Shown here in pieces: positions 16,819 through 24,384 of a DNA stretch of 64,000 bases (positions are counted from its first letter, which is position 1; each line of letters starts with the position of its first letter). The notes beneath the pieces were generated by a model. That model had not been told where the DNA came from and searched no databases. It saw only the letters and a list, made by a program, of their open reading frames with translations. Where the stretch lies: the NCBI GenBank assembly GCA_018242005.1, contig JAFECU010000313.1, positions 1 to 64,000 of the forward strand, in the 5' to 3' direction. The DNA is from Pseudomonadota bacterium. Lineage in GTDB: Bacteria > Pseudomonadota > Gammaproteobacteria > Burkholderiales > Burkholderiaceae_C. The position numbers and the translations under genes were made by a program.

Positions 16819-18009
16819 TCAATGCACGGGGGCGGCCAGGGTGTCTGTAAGGTCCTGAGTCAGCGCCAGGCATTGCACACGGTTGCGCCCCGCTGTCTTG
16901 GCGGCGTAGAGCGCCTGGTCTGCCTTGCGCAGCAGTGTCTCCCAACTACCGGCGTGCTGGGGCCTGCCGCCGCAGACGCCTATGCTCAGGGTCACGGCAA
17001 TGGGGCGCCCCTCGTGCACGGCCGGGGCCTGCTCCACCGCGCCGCGCAGCGTTTCGGCCAGCACCACGGCATCATGCAGCGCCGTGCCCGGCAGCAGCAC
17101 CAGAAATTCCTCGCCCCCATAGCGCCCCACCATGTCCTGCGCCCTCAGGCGGGCGCGCAGCAGCTCGGCCACATGGCACAGCACGCGGTCGCCGCCCGGG
17201 TGACCATGGCCGTCATTGACGGACTTGAAATGGTCGATGTCCACCATCATCAACGCATAGGGCTGGTGCATGCGCACGGCGTGCGCCACGTCGCGGTGCG
17301 CGGCGAGCAGAAGGGCGCGGCGGTTGAACAGGCCGGTCAGGCCATCGTGCGCGGCATAGTAGCGATTGTCGGCATCGGCGCGGTCCTTGGTCATGAGGAT
17401 GAAGCCCAGCGATGAGAGGATGACCACCACAAAGGCCGCGATGAAGGTCAGCGACTGCAGGCCGTCGGTCTGCAACAACCCGCCCGCCGGTACGCCGCGG
17501 GAGGCGACCAGCGCACTACGTGATGCGAGCAGCACCGCCTGCAACCCCAGCCCCGCCGTGAGCAGCGCCGCGCCACGCAGCGGAGCGGGCGGCCGCGGGC
17601 GCCACAGGGACCACAGCACCATGGTCAGCTGAATTGGTGCAACCACGCCGGCCACGATGACGCAGGCACGGTAGTCGTCCATGAACAGCGCAAACAGCAC
17701 CGCCATGACCAGCACCGGCAACCCCATGCGGCGCCATGGCAGGGCAAGTCCAAGGAACTGATGCACGGCCGCCAGCACCAGCGCAAAGGTGCCCGACAGC
17801 AGGGTGTTGGCCAGCACCACGCTGGCCCAATTGGGCACCACGCCGCGCAGCGTGTACAGCACATAGGTGATGGTGTGCAGCACCAGTGCCAGGGCCCACA
17901 GGCCCATGCCCTCGCGCCGCTGCGGCCGCACGGCGGCGAGGGAGCCCGCCATGGTGGCGGAGGCTGCCGCTGTCATCAGCAGCATGGTGGGCACGTCAAG
18001 AGGCGGCAT
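16819..18009 (-). CDS. membrane-bound diguanylate cyclase (GGDEF)
   Basis: The 396-residue protein has about six or seven hydrophobic segments in its first 215 residues and then a GGDEF domain with the active-site motif GGEEF (about 310-314), so it should make cyclic-di-GMP from two GTP. An RxxD inhibitory site (RAQD) stands exactly five residues before the GGEEF, which implies product feedback control. The N-terminal membrane part is a sensor of unknown signal. It is on the same strand as metX-metW but 87 bp downstream, with no evident functional link. Confidence 0.93.
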   Translation of the reverse strand: MPPLDVPTMLLMTAAASATMAGSLAAVRPQRREGMGLWALALVLHTITYVLYTLRGVVPNWASVVLANTLLSGTFALVLAAVHQFLGLALPWRRMGLPVLVMAVLFALFMDDYRACVIVAGVVAPIQLTMVLWSLWRPRPPAPLRGAALLTAGLGLQAVLLASRSALVASRGVPAGGLLQTDGLQSLTFIAAFVVVILSSLGFILMTKDRADADNRYYAAHDGLTGLFNRRALLLAAHRDVAHAVRMHQPYALMMVDIDHFKSVNDGHGHPGGDRVLCHVAELLRARLRAQDMVGRYGGEEFLVLLPGTALHDAVVLAETLRGAVEQAPAVHEGRPIAVTLSIGVCGGRPQHAGSWETLLRKADQALYAAKTAGRNRVQCLALTQDLTDTLAAPVH

Positions 18010-18096
18010 GGGCGGCGGAAAAGGTGAAAAAAGTATGCGTCAGACACACATTTTTACCGCAGTCTGCCGCCCGACCCAAGACGGCGACAAACCGAA

Positions 18097-18681
18097 TCAA
18101 TCGTGTTCGAAGCGAAACACCGCCGTGCCGGCGCGCGCATTGGGCAGCCAGCGCACGACGCGCCCGTCCTGGAGGCCGAAGGCGTCGAGGATGCGCAGCT
18201 TGTTCTTGTGCGCCAGCACCTCGAAGTCCTTGTAGGTGCCGACGCGAATGTTGGGCGTGTCGTACCACTGGAAGGGCAGGCGCCGCGTCACGGGCATCCT
18301 GCCGCGCAGCACCGACAGGCGGTTGGGCCAGTGCGCGAAGTTGGGGAAGGCGACGATGCCGCTCTTGCCCACGCGCGCGGTCTCGCGCAGCATGACCTCG
18401 GCGTTGCGCAGATGCTGCAGGGTGTCGATCTGCAGCACCACGTCGAAGCTGTTGTCGCCAAACATGGCCAGGCCTTCGTCCAGATTGAGCTGGATGACGT
18501 TGACGCCGCGGCGCACGCAGGCGAGCACGTTGTCGTCGGCGATCTCGATGCCGTAGCCGCTGCAGCCGCGCTCGCGCTGCAGATGGTCGAGCAGGGCGCC
18601 GTCGCCGCACCCCAGGTCGAGCACGCGCGCGCCCTCGGGCACCAGGCGCGCAATGGCTTGCATGGTGGCGCGGTCGCTCAT
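18097..18681 (-). CDS. metW: methionine biosynthesis protein MetW
   Basis: MetW pairs with MetX in many proteobacteria and is thought to be needed for efficient homoserine acylation. It has a methyltransferase-like fold with motif [16 protein letters not shown] (about 20-34) and the family's FPNFAHW segment with later QWYDTPNIR. The start codon lies inside the metX stop (4-base overlap), the usual metXW arrangement. Length (194 aa) is normal. Control will follow the upstream SAM-responsive leader of metX. Confidence 0.95.
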   Translation of the reverse strand: MSDRATMQAIARLVPEGARVLDLGCGDGALLDHLQRERGCSGYGIEIADDNVLACVRRGVNVIQLNLDEGLAMFGDNSFDVVLQIDTLQHLRNAEVMLRETARVGKSGIVAFPNFAHWPNRLSVLRGRMPVTRRLPFQWYDTPNIRVGTYKDFEVLAHKNKLRILDAFGLQDGRVVRWLPNARAGTAVFRFEHD

Positions 18682-19805
18682 GGCTGCTCCTTGGCAATAC
18701 TATCGAAATAAGAGCGCATCACGTTCATATAGCGGGCGTCATCGAGCAAAAAGGCATCGTGACCATGGGGCGCGTCGATCTCGGCGTAGCTCACATCGCG
18801 GCGGTTTTCCAGCAGCGCCTGCACGATCTCGCGCGAGCGCTGGGGCGAGAAGCGCCAGTCGGTTGTGAAGCTCACCAGCAGAAACTTGGCGCGCGCCTGG
18901 GCCAGGGCCAGGGCCAGGCTGCCGCCATGGCGCAGCGCGGGGTCGAAGTAGTCGAGCGCGCGTGTGATGAGCAGGTAGGTGTTGGCGTCGAAGTATTCGC
19001 TGAACTTGTCGCCCTGGTAGCGCAGGTAGCTCTCGATCTGGAACTCGACGTCCTGGGTGCTGTACTTGAGGTTCATGCCCTCGCGCAGCTGGCGCCCGAA
19101 CTTCTCGTTCATCACGTCGTCACTCAGATAGGTGATGTGGCCGATCATGCGCGCGATGCGCAGGCCGCGCTGCGGGATGACGCCATGGCGGTAGAAATGC
19201 CCGCCGTGAAAGTCCGGGTCGGTGACGATGGCGCGGCGCGCCACCTCGTTGAAGGCGATGTTCTCGGCCGTGAGATTCGGGGCGCTGGCCACCACCACGG
19301 CGTGGCGCATGCGCTCGGGGTGCTGCAGCGCCCAGGACAGGGCCTGCATGCCGCCCAGGCTGCCGCCCAGCACCGCCGCCAGCTGCGCTATGCCCAGGCG
19401 GTCCAGGAGCCGCGCCTGGGCGCTGACCCAATCCTCCACCGTGACCACGGGGAAGTCGGCGCCGTAGACCTCGCCCGTGTCAGGGTTGGTGTGCATGGGG
19501 CCCGTCGAGCCAAAGCACGAGCCCAGGTTGTTGACGCCGATGACGAAGAAGCGGTTGGTGTCGACCGGCTTGCCCGGACCGATCATGTTGTCCCACCAGC
19601 CCTCGCTTTTGGGCTGGCCCTCGTAGACGCCCGCCACATGGTGCGAGGCATTGAGCGCATGGCATACGAGGACGGCGTTGCTCCTGTCGGCGTTGAGCCG
19701 GCCGTAGGTTTCGTAGGCGAGCGTGTAGTCGCGGATCGAGGCGCCCGAGGTGAGCGGCAGGGCCTCGGCAAAATGCATGGACTGCGGTGTGGCGATGAAC
19801 GACAT
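18678..19805 (-). CDS. metX: homoserine O-acyltransferase MetX
   Basis: MetX acylates L-homoserine (acetyl or succinyl-CoA donor), the first committed step of methionine synthesis. The 375-residue alpha/beta hydrolase has the nucleophile elbow [10 protein letters not shown] (Ser about 147), the catalytic Asp in FTTDWRFSP and His in APHGHDAFL, plus [10 protein letters not shown]. The ATG at 19805 starts the conserved MSFIATPQS; an in-frame ATG at 19820 lies inside a terminator-like hairpin and is not used here. Whether acetyl or succinyl is transferred cannot be settled by eye. Confidence 0.96.
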   Translation of the reverse strand: MSFIATPQSMHFAEALPLTSGASIRDYTLAYETYGRLNADRSNAVLVCHALNASHHVAGVYEGQPKSEGWWDNMIGPGKPVDTNRFFVIGVNNLGSCFGSTGPMHTNPDTGEVYGADFPVVTVEDWVSAQARLLDRLGIAQLAAVLGGSLGGMQALSWALQHPERMRHAVVVASAPNLTAENIAFNEVARRAIVTDPDFHGGHFYRHGVIPQRGLRIARMIGHITYLSDDVMNEKFGRQLREGMNLKYSTQDVEFQIESYLRYQGDKFSEYFDANTYLLITRALDYFDPALRHGGSLALALAQARAKFLLVSFTTDWRFSPQRSREIVQALLENRRDVSYAEIDAPHGHDAFLLDDARYMNVMRSYFDSIAKEQP

Positions 19806-19841
19806 GAAAAAACCCGGCATCGCTAGAAACGAGGCCGGGTC
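19806..19841 (-). terminator. intrinsic terminator / attenuator just before metX
   Basis: On the minus strand a hairpin with seven paired bases (ACCCGGC at 19840-19834 and GCCGGGT at 19818-19812) is followed by six U residues that end two bases before the metX start codon. A full terminator in this spot cannot serve only the upstream gene; metX must be read through it under some condition, which fits attenuation by the riboswitch just upstream. Confidence 0.75.
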
Positions 19842-19876
19842 TGGTGCGTGCGAGGGTGCAGGCGGGTCGATCGGTC

Positions 19877-19932
19877 ACGTCTTTAGCAGGATTTGTAAAG
19901 CGCCCGCAAGCGGTGCAAATCGGCGCGTCCGG
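19877..19932 (-). promoter_or_regulatory. likely SAM-II (SAM_alpha) riboswitch of metX
   Basis: Read on the minus strand, the leader has the SAM-II order: a stem strand GCGCC, the U-rich GAUUUG, then ACCG and CUUGC, the closing strand GGCGC, an A/U stretch UUUACAAAU and the conserved GCUAAA before a GAC tail. These blocks match the SAM-II consensus, known mainly from alphaproteobacterial metA/metX leaders, which folds as a pseudoknot with SAM inside. Position right after the inferred start of transcription and before metX fits. I rely on memory of the consensus; a covariance search would settle it. Confidence 0.65.
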
Positions 19933-19934
19933 CA

Positions 19935-19964
19935 ATTATGCCAAAGGCGTTGCCTGCGGTGCAA
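19935..19964 (-). promoter_or_regulatory. candidate metX promoter overlapping the stop codon of the upstream gene
   Basis: On the minus strand TTGCAC (19964-19959) and CATAAT (19940-19935) are 18 bases apart. The -10 hexamer contains the TAA stop of the UPF0016 gene, and initiation six to eight bases on would place the first base at the 5' edge of the riboswitch. Confidence 0.55.
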
Positions 19965-20514
19965 ACAGCGCCAGCAGACCCAGCACCAGAAAGATCAGCG
20001 CCGACACCAGGTGCACGGCGCGTATCGGCAGGCGTTTGACCAGCCGGTCGCCCAGCCAGACCACGGGCGCGTTGGCCAGCATCATGCCCAGCGTGGTGCC
20101 GGCCACCACCCACAGGTAGGCGCTGTACTGCGCGGCCAGCATCACGGTGGCGATCTGCGTCTTGTCGCCCATCTCGGCCAGGAAGAAGGCCAGCACCGTG
20201 GTGCCGAACACGCCAAGGCGCGGGGCGCCGGAGTCGCCATCGTCGTCGAGCTTGTCGGGAATAAGCATCCACAAGGCCATGGCGATGAAGGACAGGCCCA
20301 GCACCCAGCGCAGCACCTGCGGCCCGAGCACCGTGGTTACCCAGGAGCCCACGGCGCCGGCCAGCGCGTGGTTGGCCAGGGTGGCGACGAAAATGCCCAA
20401 CACGATGGGCCAGGGCTTTCGAAAGCGAGCGGCGAGCACCAGCGACAGCAGCTGGGTCTTGTCGCCCATCTCGGCGAGGGTGACGATGGAGGTGGATACG
20501 AGAAAGGCTTCCAT
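19936..20514 (-). CDS. UPF0016/GDT1-family manganese exporter (MneA-type)
   Basis: The 192-residue integral membrane protein has six hydrophobic segments and two copies of the family hallmark EMGDKT (about residues 15-20 and 116-121), arranged as an internal repeat. UPF0016 proteins move Mn2+ or Ca2+ against protons; bacterial members export manganese. The ATG at 20514 begins MEAFLVSTSIVTLAEMGDKT; the longer open frame upstream is riboswitch RNA. The yybP-ykoY element in its leader strongly supports a manganese role. The stop codon overlaps the likely metX promoter. Confidence 0.93.
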   Translation of the reverse strand: MEAFLVSTSIVTLAEMGDKTQLLSLVLAARFRKPWPIVLGIFVATLANHALAGAVGSWVTTVLGPQVLRWVLGLSFIAMALWMLIPDKLDDDGDSGAPRLGVFGTTVLAFFLAEMGDKTQIATVMLAAQYSAYLWVVAGTTLGMMLANAPVVWLGDRLVKRLPIRAVHLVSALIFLVLGLLALFAPQATPLA

Positions 20515-20545
20515 ATGGGGAACGGGGCCGGAATTGTTCGGACAG

Positions 20546-20715
20546 CATTGACCACGCCCCGACTCCGGCCTGCTGGATCGGTGCGCGGTCAATGGTCTCG
20601 CCCGGTGCGCTATTGCAGCGAACCTCATGCACCATGGCGCCCGCGGGCCCCAAGTCTGTTGATGCATGCCTCCGCTCGCGCTGGCTGCGCGGCGGCAGGC
20701 TACTCCCCATGGACG
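20546..20715 (-). promoter_or_regulatory. yybP-ykoY manganese riboswitch with expression platform
   Basis: The minus-strand leader contains the aptamer's conserved blocks in order: GGGGAGUAGCC (20708-20698), GCAUGCAUCAACAGACUUG, GGUGCAUGAGG and GGGCGAGACC. This class binds Mn2+ through two docked internal loops. Directly after the aptamer, CAUUGACC (20594-20587) is an exact complement of GGUCAAUG (20553-20546), giving a rival helix that would break the closing stem when metal is absent. This is the likely on/off switch for the UPF0016 exporter gene. Confidence 0.9.
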
Positions 20716-20961
20716 GGGCGCATTTTAGCCACCCATACCCCCGCGAGAGTGCAGAGGCACCGGTAATTACCCTGAAAAATGTTGCAAACCAGCACCTGTG
20801 ACCCTGTGAGGGCGCAGGTATGTCTGATAATGTACGCGCCTTTCTGCCTTGCAGGAATGCAGGCTGCGGTGTTTGGTCGGTTTCGCGTCTCTGAAGTCGT
20901 CACAGGTTTGTTGATTGCGTCAGGCTCCATCGCATTTCGTGTTTTTTCTAGGAGTCCCGTC
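20716..20961. other. intergenic region between divergent riboswitch gene and RRM gene
   Basis: No gene is visible. The stretch must carry the minus-strand promoter of the manganese-exporter transcript and the plus-strand promoter of the first RRM gene. A GATAAT hexamer at 20826-20831 may be the plus-strand -10 element, which would give that mRNA a leader of about 125 bases; no convincing -35 was found. A T-rich tract and AGGAG stand just before the RRM start. Confidence 0.4.
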
Positions 20962-21312
20962 ATGGGCAACAAACTTTACGTGGGCAACCTGCCCTATTCC
21001 TTCCGCGACCAGGATCTGGAGCAGACCTTCAGCCAGTACGGCGCCGTGCAGAGCGCCAAGGTCATGATGGAGCGCGACACAGGCCGCTCCAAGGGTTTTG
21101 GCTTTGTCGAAATGGGCAGCGATGCCGAGGCCCAGGCCGCCATCCAGGGCGCGCATGGCCAGAACTTTGGCGGCCGTGACCTGGTGGTCAACGAGGCCCG
21201 TCCCATGGAACCGCGCCCGCCCCGCAGCGGCGGCGGCTTTGGTGGTGGCGGCGGCTACGGCGGCGGCCGCAGCGGCGGTGGCGGCTACGGTGGTGGCCGT
21301 TCCAACTACTGA
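20962..21312 (+). CDS. glycine-rich RRM RNA-binding protein (first copy)
   Basis: The 116-residue protein has one RRM domain with RNP2 KLYVGNLPY (4-12) and RNP1 RSKGFGFVEM (about 43-52), then a short tail of GGYGGGRSGG-type repeats. Such proteins resemble cold-inducible RNA chaperones of cyanobacteria and Burkholderiales. The ATG follows AGGAG closely. A second gene with the same N-terminus lies 237 bp downstream on the same strand, so this is a tandem duplication. The copies differ mainly in tail length. A strong terminator ends this transcript. Confidence 0.93.
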   Translation: MGNKLYVGNLPYSFRDQDLEQTFSQYGAVQSAKVMMERDTGRSKGFGFVEMGSDAEAQAAIQGAHGQNFGGRDLVVNEARPMEPRPPRSGGGFGGGGGYGGGRSGGGGYGGGRSNY

Positions 21313-21324
21313 TTTCGATCAGAC

Positions 21325-21350
21325 AAGGGGCCGCAAGGCCCCTTTTTTTT
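21325..21350 (+). terminator. intrinsic terminator of the first RRM gene
   Basis: AAGGGGCC and GGCCCCTT pair as eight base pairs around a GCAA tetraloop, followed by a run of eight T. This is a textbook terminator thirteen bases after the stop codon. Confidence 0.95.
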
Positions 21351-21506
21351 AGGCCGGCGGGGCGCAAGCCCGCACAAACCCCCTTGCGTTTTTGCCAAAG
21401 ATCTAACGCATAATGCTCCGGCGATGGGGTTCCCCGTCGTGGATGTTGCGGTGATCCATCAGTTTTCGCGCATAGGGCGTCTTAGTGATTAACTGGCTGC
21501 GGGTTC

Positions 21507-21546
21507 GGGACTCCGTTGCTCAATTCAATTGTTTTTCAGGAGTCCC
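21507..21546 (+). promoter_or_regulatory. hairpin sequestering the ribosome binding site of the second RRM gene
   Basis: GGGACTCC (21507-21514) is an exact inverted copy of GGAGTCCC (21539-21546), and the second arm includes the AGGAG ribosome binding site four bases before the ATG. The loop is AT-rich. In mRNA this stem would hide the site, so translation could respond to temperature or to an RNA-binding protein, possibly the RRM protein itself. The first RRM gene keeps the AGGAGTCCC arm but has no matching upstream arm. Confidence 0.7.
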
Positions 21547-21549
21547 TTA

Positions 21550-22029
21550 ATGGGCAACAAGCTGTACGTCGGCAATCTGCCGTACTCTGTGCGCGATCAG
21601 GATCTGGAACAGGCATTCGGCCAGTTCGGCGTGGTGACCAGTGCCAAGGTCATGATGGAACGCGACACCGGTCGTTCCAAAGGCTTTGGTTTCGTCGAAA
21701 TGGGCAGTGACGCCGACGCCCAGGCGGCCATCAACGGCATGAACGGCCAGTCCCTGGGCGGCCGTAACATCGTCGTGAACGAAGCCCGTCCCATGGAATC
21801 CCGCCCGCCGCGCAGCGGTGGCGGCGGATTTGGCGGCGGTGGCGGCCGTGGTGGCTATGGCGGTGGTGGCGGTGGCGGCTACGGCGGTGGTGGCGGTGGT
21901 CGCGGCGAAGGTGGTGGTTTCCGCAGCCCCTATGGCTCCGGCCCGCGTGGTGGCGGTGGCGGTGGTCGTGGCGGGTACGGTGGTGGTGGTGGTGGCTATG
22001 GCGGCGGCGACCGCAACGGCGGCTATTGA
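21550..22029 (+). CDS. glycine-rich RRM RNA-binding protein (second copy)
   Basis: The 159-residue product is nearly identical to its upstream neighbour through the RRM domain (KLYVGNLPY, RSKGFGFVEM, NEARPME) but has a much longer tail of about 70 residues dominated by GGGGYGGG and GGRGGYGG repeats, an RGG-like disordered RNA-binding region. The leader of about 135 bases from a possible CATAAT -10 hexamer (21409-21414) contains a small GATGGGG-CCCCGTC hairpin and the stem that covers the ribosome binding site. Cold-shock or autoregulated expression is plausible. Confidence 0.93.
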   Translation: MGNKLYVGNLPYSVRDQDLEQAFGQFGVVTSAKVMMERDTGRSKGFGFVEMGSDADAQAAINGMNGQSLGGRNIVVNEARPMESRPPRSGGGGFGGGGGRGGYGGGGGGGYGGGGGGRGEGGGFRSPYGSGPRGGGGGGRGGYGGGGGGYGGGDRNGGY

Positions 22030-22058
22030 TCCGCTGACCCGCTCTTTTCAGCGCGCAG

Positions 22059-22081
22059 GGCTCCTTTGGGAGCCTTTTTTC
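22059..22081 (+). terminator. intrinsic terminator of the second RRM gene
   Basis: GGCTCC and GGAGCC pair around a TTTG loop and are followed by TTTTTT, thirty bases after the stop codon. Confidence 0.9.
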
Positions 22082-22129
22082 TATCTGCGCGCCAGCACCT
22101 GAGTGGCCAGCACAGTCCGCCGCGCTCGG

Positions 22130-22310
22130 CATTTCGCAACCGCAGGCTGCCATGACGGCGCTCGGCAATATCTCGGGGCATGATGATGGGCACCTGTGCG
22201 TGCGGGCTCAGTTCACGCGCCAGCGTCAGGCCGTTCGTGCCCGGCGGCATGGTGTCGAGATCAACGAAGTCCATGGGGTGGGCCGACACCAAAGGCGGCA
22301 GCGGCACGCC
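22130..22310 (-). pseudogene. remnant of a response-regulator receiver domain
   Basis: One minus-strand frame reads PMDFVDLDTMPPGTNGLTLA followed by RELSPHAQVPIIMPRDIAER. This resembles the phospho-acceptor and following strands of a CheY-like receiver (DLDMPGMNGL, VPIIMLTA), but it lacks a start, the first acidic pair, the conserved Lys and an output domain. It also runs without a boundary into the tail of the SDR gene's opposite end. It is most likely a decayed fragment filling the 340-bp gap between the RRM gene and the SDR gene. The match is by eye and short. Confidence 0.4.
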
Positions 22311-22371
22311 ACAGAAACGAGGTCCGTCGCAGGCAGCGTGAGCAGGTGCGACGGCCGCCGCACCTTTAGCG

Positions 22372-23157
22372 TCAACGGCCCTGCCCTTGCCGATGCTTGC
22401 GCGGGCGCCCCTGCAGCAGGCGGTCAAACCAGGCATTGGGCAGCAGGCGCAGCAGCTTGGCGGCGACGCCCATCTGCCAGGGAATGACGCGGTAGCTGGT
22501 ACCGGATTCAATGACCTTGAAGGCCTTGTCCGCAAACTCCTCGGGGCGCAGCCGAAAGGGCATGGAGTAGCGGTTTTCGCGGGTCAGCGGCGTATCCACA
22601 TAGCCCGGGCAGATGGTGACCACGCGCACGCCGCTCGCGCGCAGCTCGCCGCGCAGGCTTTCGCAGTAGCTGATCACCGCCGCCTTGCTGGCGCAGTAGG
22701 CACCATGGCCGGGCAGGCCCCGGATGCCGGCCACGCTGCCCACGCCCACCAGCCGCCCCGTGCCGCGCTGCACCATGGCGGTCACAAAGGGGTGGAACGT
22801 GGCGGCCAGCCCCAGGTTGTTGGTGGCGAAGACCCGCGCCATGACGTCGAGGTCGGAGCGTTCGGCGGTGTCCATGCCTATGCTGATGCCGGCATTGGCG
22901 ATGACCACGTCGGGCAGGCCCTGGCGCGCCAGACAGGCCTGGCCGGCGGCGATGATGCTGTTGGGCTGGCTGACGTCGGCCCCATAAATTTCATAGCTGT
23001 CTGCGCTTATTCCATGGGTATTTGCCCATGATCTGATCTCGGGCTCGCGGCGTGCCACCAGCGCCAGGCGCCAGCCTGCGCGGTGGTAGCGCCCGGCCAG
23101 CGCCTGGCCTATGCCGCTGGAGGCGCCGGTAATGAAGGCCAGGGGGCGCTCTTGCAT
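22372..23157 (-). CDS. short-chain dehydrogenase/reductase (SDR)
   Basis: The 261-residue product is a classical SDR: cofactor loop TGASSGIGQAL (10-20), NAG motif IANAGIS (about 87-93), catalytic Ser in GSVAGIRG and YCASK (Tyr about 152, Lys about 156). It may reduce fatty or lipid ketones, but the substrate is unknown. It starts seven bases after lptC ends on the same strand, so it is likely the last gene of the kdsD-kdsC-lptC run, where lptA would be expected in many relatives. The segment encoding ANTHGISADSYEIYGAD is AT-richer than the rest and may stem from a repeat insertion. Confidence 0.9.
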   Translation of the reverse strand: MQERPLAFITGASSGIGQALAGRYHRAGWRLALVARREPEIRSWANTHGISADSYEIYGADVSQPNSIIAAGQACLARQGLPDVVIANAGISIGMDTAERSDLDVMARVFATNNLGLAATFHPFVTAMVQRGTGRLVGVGSVAGIRGLPGHGAYCASKAAVISYCESLRGELRASGVRVVTICPGYVDTPLTRENRYSMPFRLRPEEFADKAFKVIESGTSYRVIPWQMGVAAKLLRLLPNAWFDRLLQGRPRKHRQGQGR

Positions 23158-23164
23158 GAGCCAA

Positions 23165-23815
23165 CTATCGTGCCGGGCGTCTGGCGGCGGGGCGGGCTGG
23201 CGGCGGGGCGGGCGGCATCAGCGTGCCATGCACGCGCCCGCGCAGGTCGAGGATCTGGTCCAGATTGTCGTAGTCCAGGCTGTCGGCGGTGAAGGTGTCG
23301 GCCCCGCGCGTGAGCGTCACTGGCAGGTTGGAGCGCACGCGCTCATCGTTCGTCCAGGCATGCAGGAACTCGCCGCGGAATTGCAGCCGCGGCAGCGGCG
23401 CATGTCCGGGGCGCACCAGGGGCTCGCGCGTGACGATGGCATTGCCGAAAAGCTGCACCTCGCTGCCGTCGGCATTGCTGAGTGCGCGGTTGGCGCTGGC
23501 GGTGGTCACGCGCCCGTCGATGTCGACGGAGCGCATGCGCGCCTGGTCGATCTCCAGCGTATCGGTGTCGGCGTAATGGCGCCCCAGCGTGCCGCGAATC
23601 TCGCTCTGCAGCCGGCCCGTGGCGTCAAAGTTGCGCACCGCGAAGTCGCGCATGAAGTAGTCGGGTTCGTGGCGCAGGGGGCGTTCCTGCGGCGGCTGCG
23701 GCGGCTGTGGGGCATTGCGCACCAACCACCAGGTGCCCAACGCCAGCAGCCCCATGAGCAGCACCGGCAGATAGAGGGACAGGCGCTCCCACGCCCGACG
23801 CAGGCGCGCCATCAT
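23165..23815 (-). CDS. lptC: LPS transport periplasmic protein LptC
   Basis: LptC links the inner-membrane LptBFG exporter to the LptA bridge. The 216-residue product has one N-terminal membrane anchor (LSLYLPVLLMGLLALGTWWL, 12-31) and a periplasmic jellyroll with the typical PDYFMRDFAVRNFDATGRL start and LDYDNLDQILDLRGRV end. Its start codon overlaps the kdsC stop by 4 bases. A Pro/Ala/Arg tail follows the fold. lptA and lptB are not adjacent in this window. Confidence 0.92.
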   Translation of the reverse strand: MMARLRRAWERLSLYLPVLLMGLLALGTWWLVRNAPQPPQPPQERPLRHEPDYFMRDFAVRNFDATGRLQSEIRGTLGRHYADTDTLEIDQARMRSVDIDGRVTTASANRALSNADGSEVQLFGNAIVTREPLVRPGHAPLPRLQFRGEFLHAWTNDERVRSNLPVTLTRGADTFTADSLDYDNLDQILDLRGRVHGTLMPPAPPPARPAARRPAR

Positions 23816-24384
23816 GCGGCGTGGGCGGCCAAAAGGCTGGCATAGCGGCCGCTGGCGACGAGCAGCAGGTCGCAGAATTCGCGTGCTGCGCCGGCGCCGG
23901 CAGGTGCCTGCGTGACATGCTGGGCCACGGCCCGCACTTCGGCATGGGCCTGCGCCGGCGCGCAGGCCAGGGCAGCGCGGCGCATGACGGGCAGGTCGGG
24001 CCAGTCGTCGCCCATGGCGGCCGCCTGCTGCCAGGAGAGGCCCAGCTCGGCCAGGATGGCCTCGGCCGCGGGGCGCTTGTCCTCAGTGCCAAAGCGCGCA
24101 TGCTGCACGCCAAGGGCCGACAGGCGCAGGCGCAGCGCGGGTGAGTCGCGCCCGGAGATGACGGCGGGCGTGATGCCCGCCTGCTGCAGCAGCTTGAGGC
24201 CATGGCCGTCCAGCGTGTTGAAGCGCTTGAGCGTTTCGCCGGCTTCCGAGAAATACAGGCCGCCATCGGTCAGCACGCCGTCCACGTCGAAAAAGGCCAC
24301 GCGTATATCCTGTGCCCGCAGCAGCAGGGCAGGGTCGAACTGCAGGGCGGGCTGCAGTTGGGGTAGGGTGGGGGCGCGTTCCAT
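23812..24384 (-). CDS. kdsC: 3-deoxy-D-manno-octulosonate 8-phosphate phosphatase KdsC
   Basis: KdsC removes phosphate from Kdo-8-P, the third step to the inner-core LPS sugar Kdo. The 190-residue HAD-superfamily protein has motif I FFDVDGVLTDG (about 31-41), motif II ISGRDS and motif III/IV MGDDWPDLPVM, with no cap domain, as expected for a C0-type tetrameric phosphatase. The ATG at 24384 shares one base with the kdsD stop (TGATG). The longer upstream frame only overlaps kdsD. Confidence 0.94.
   Translation of the reverse strand: MERAPTLPQLQPALQFDPALLLRAQDIRVAFFDVDGVLTDGGLYFSEAGETLKRFNTLDGHGLKLLQQAGITPAVISGRDSPALRLRLSALGVQHARFGTEDKRPAAEAILAELGLSWQQAAAMGDDWPDLPVMRRAALACAPAQAHAEVRAVAQHVTQAPAGAGAAREFCDLLLVASGRYASLLAAHAA

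Noticed and set aside
19806-19935. Terminator before metX as merely the end of the UPF0016 transcript
   Set aside because: It ends two bases before the metX start codon and follows riboswitch-like blocks and a promoter-like sequence, so attenuation of metX is the better explanation; the simpler role cannot be fully excluded.
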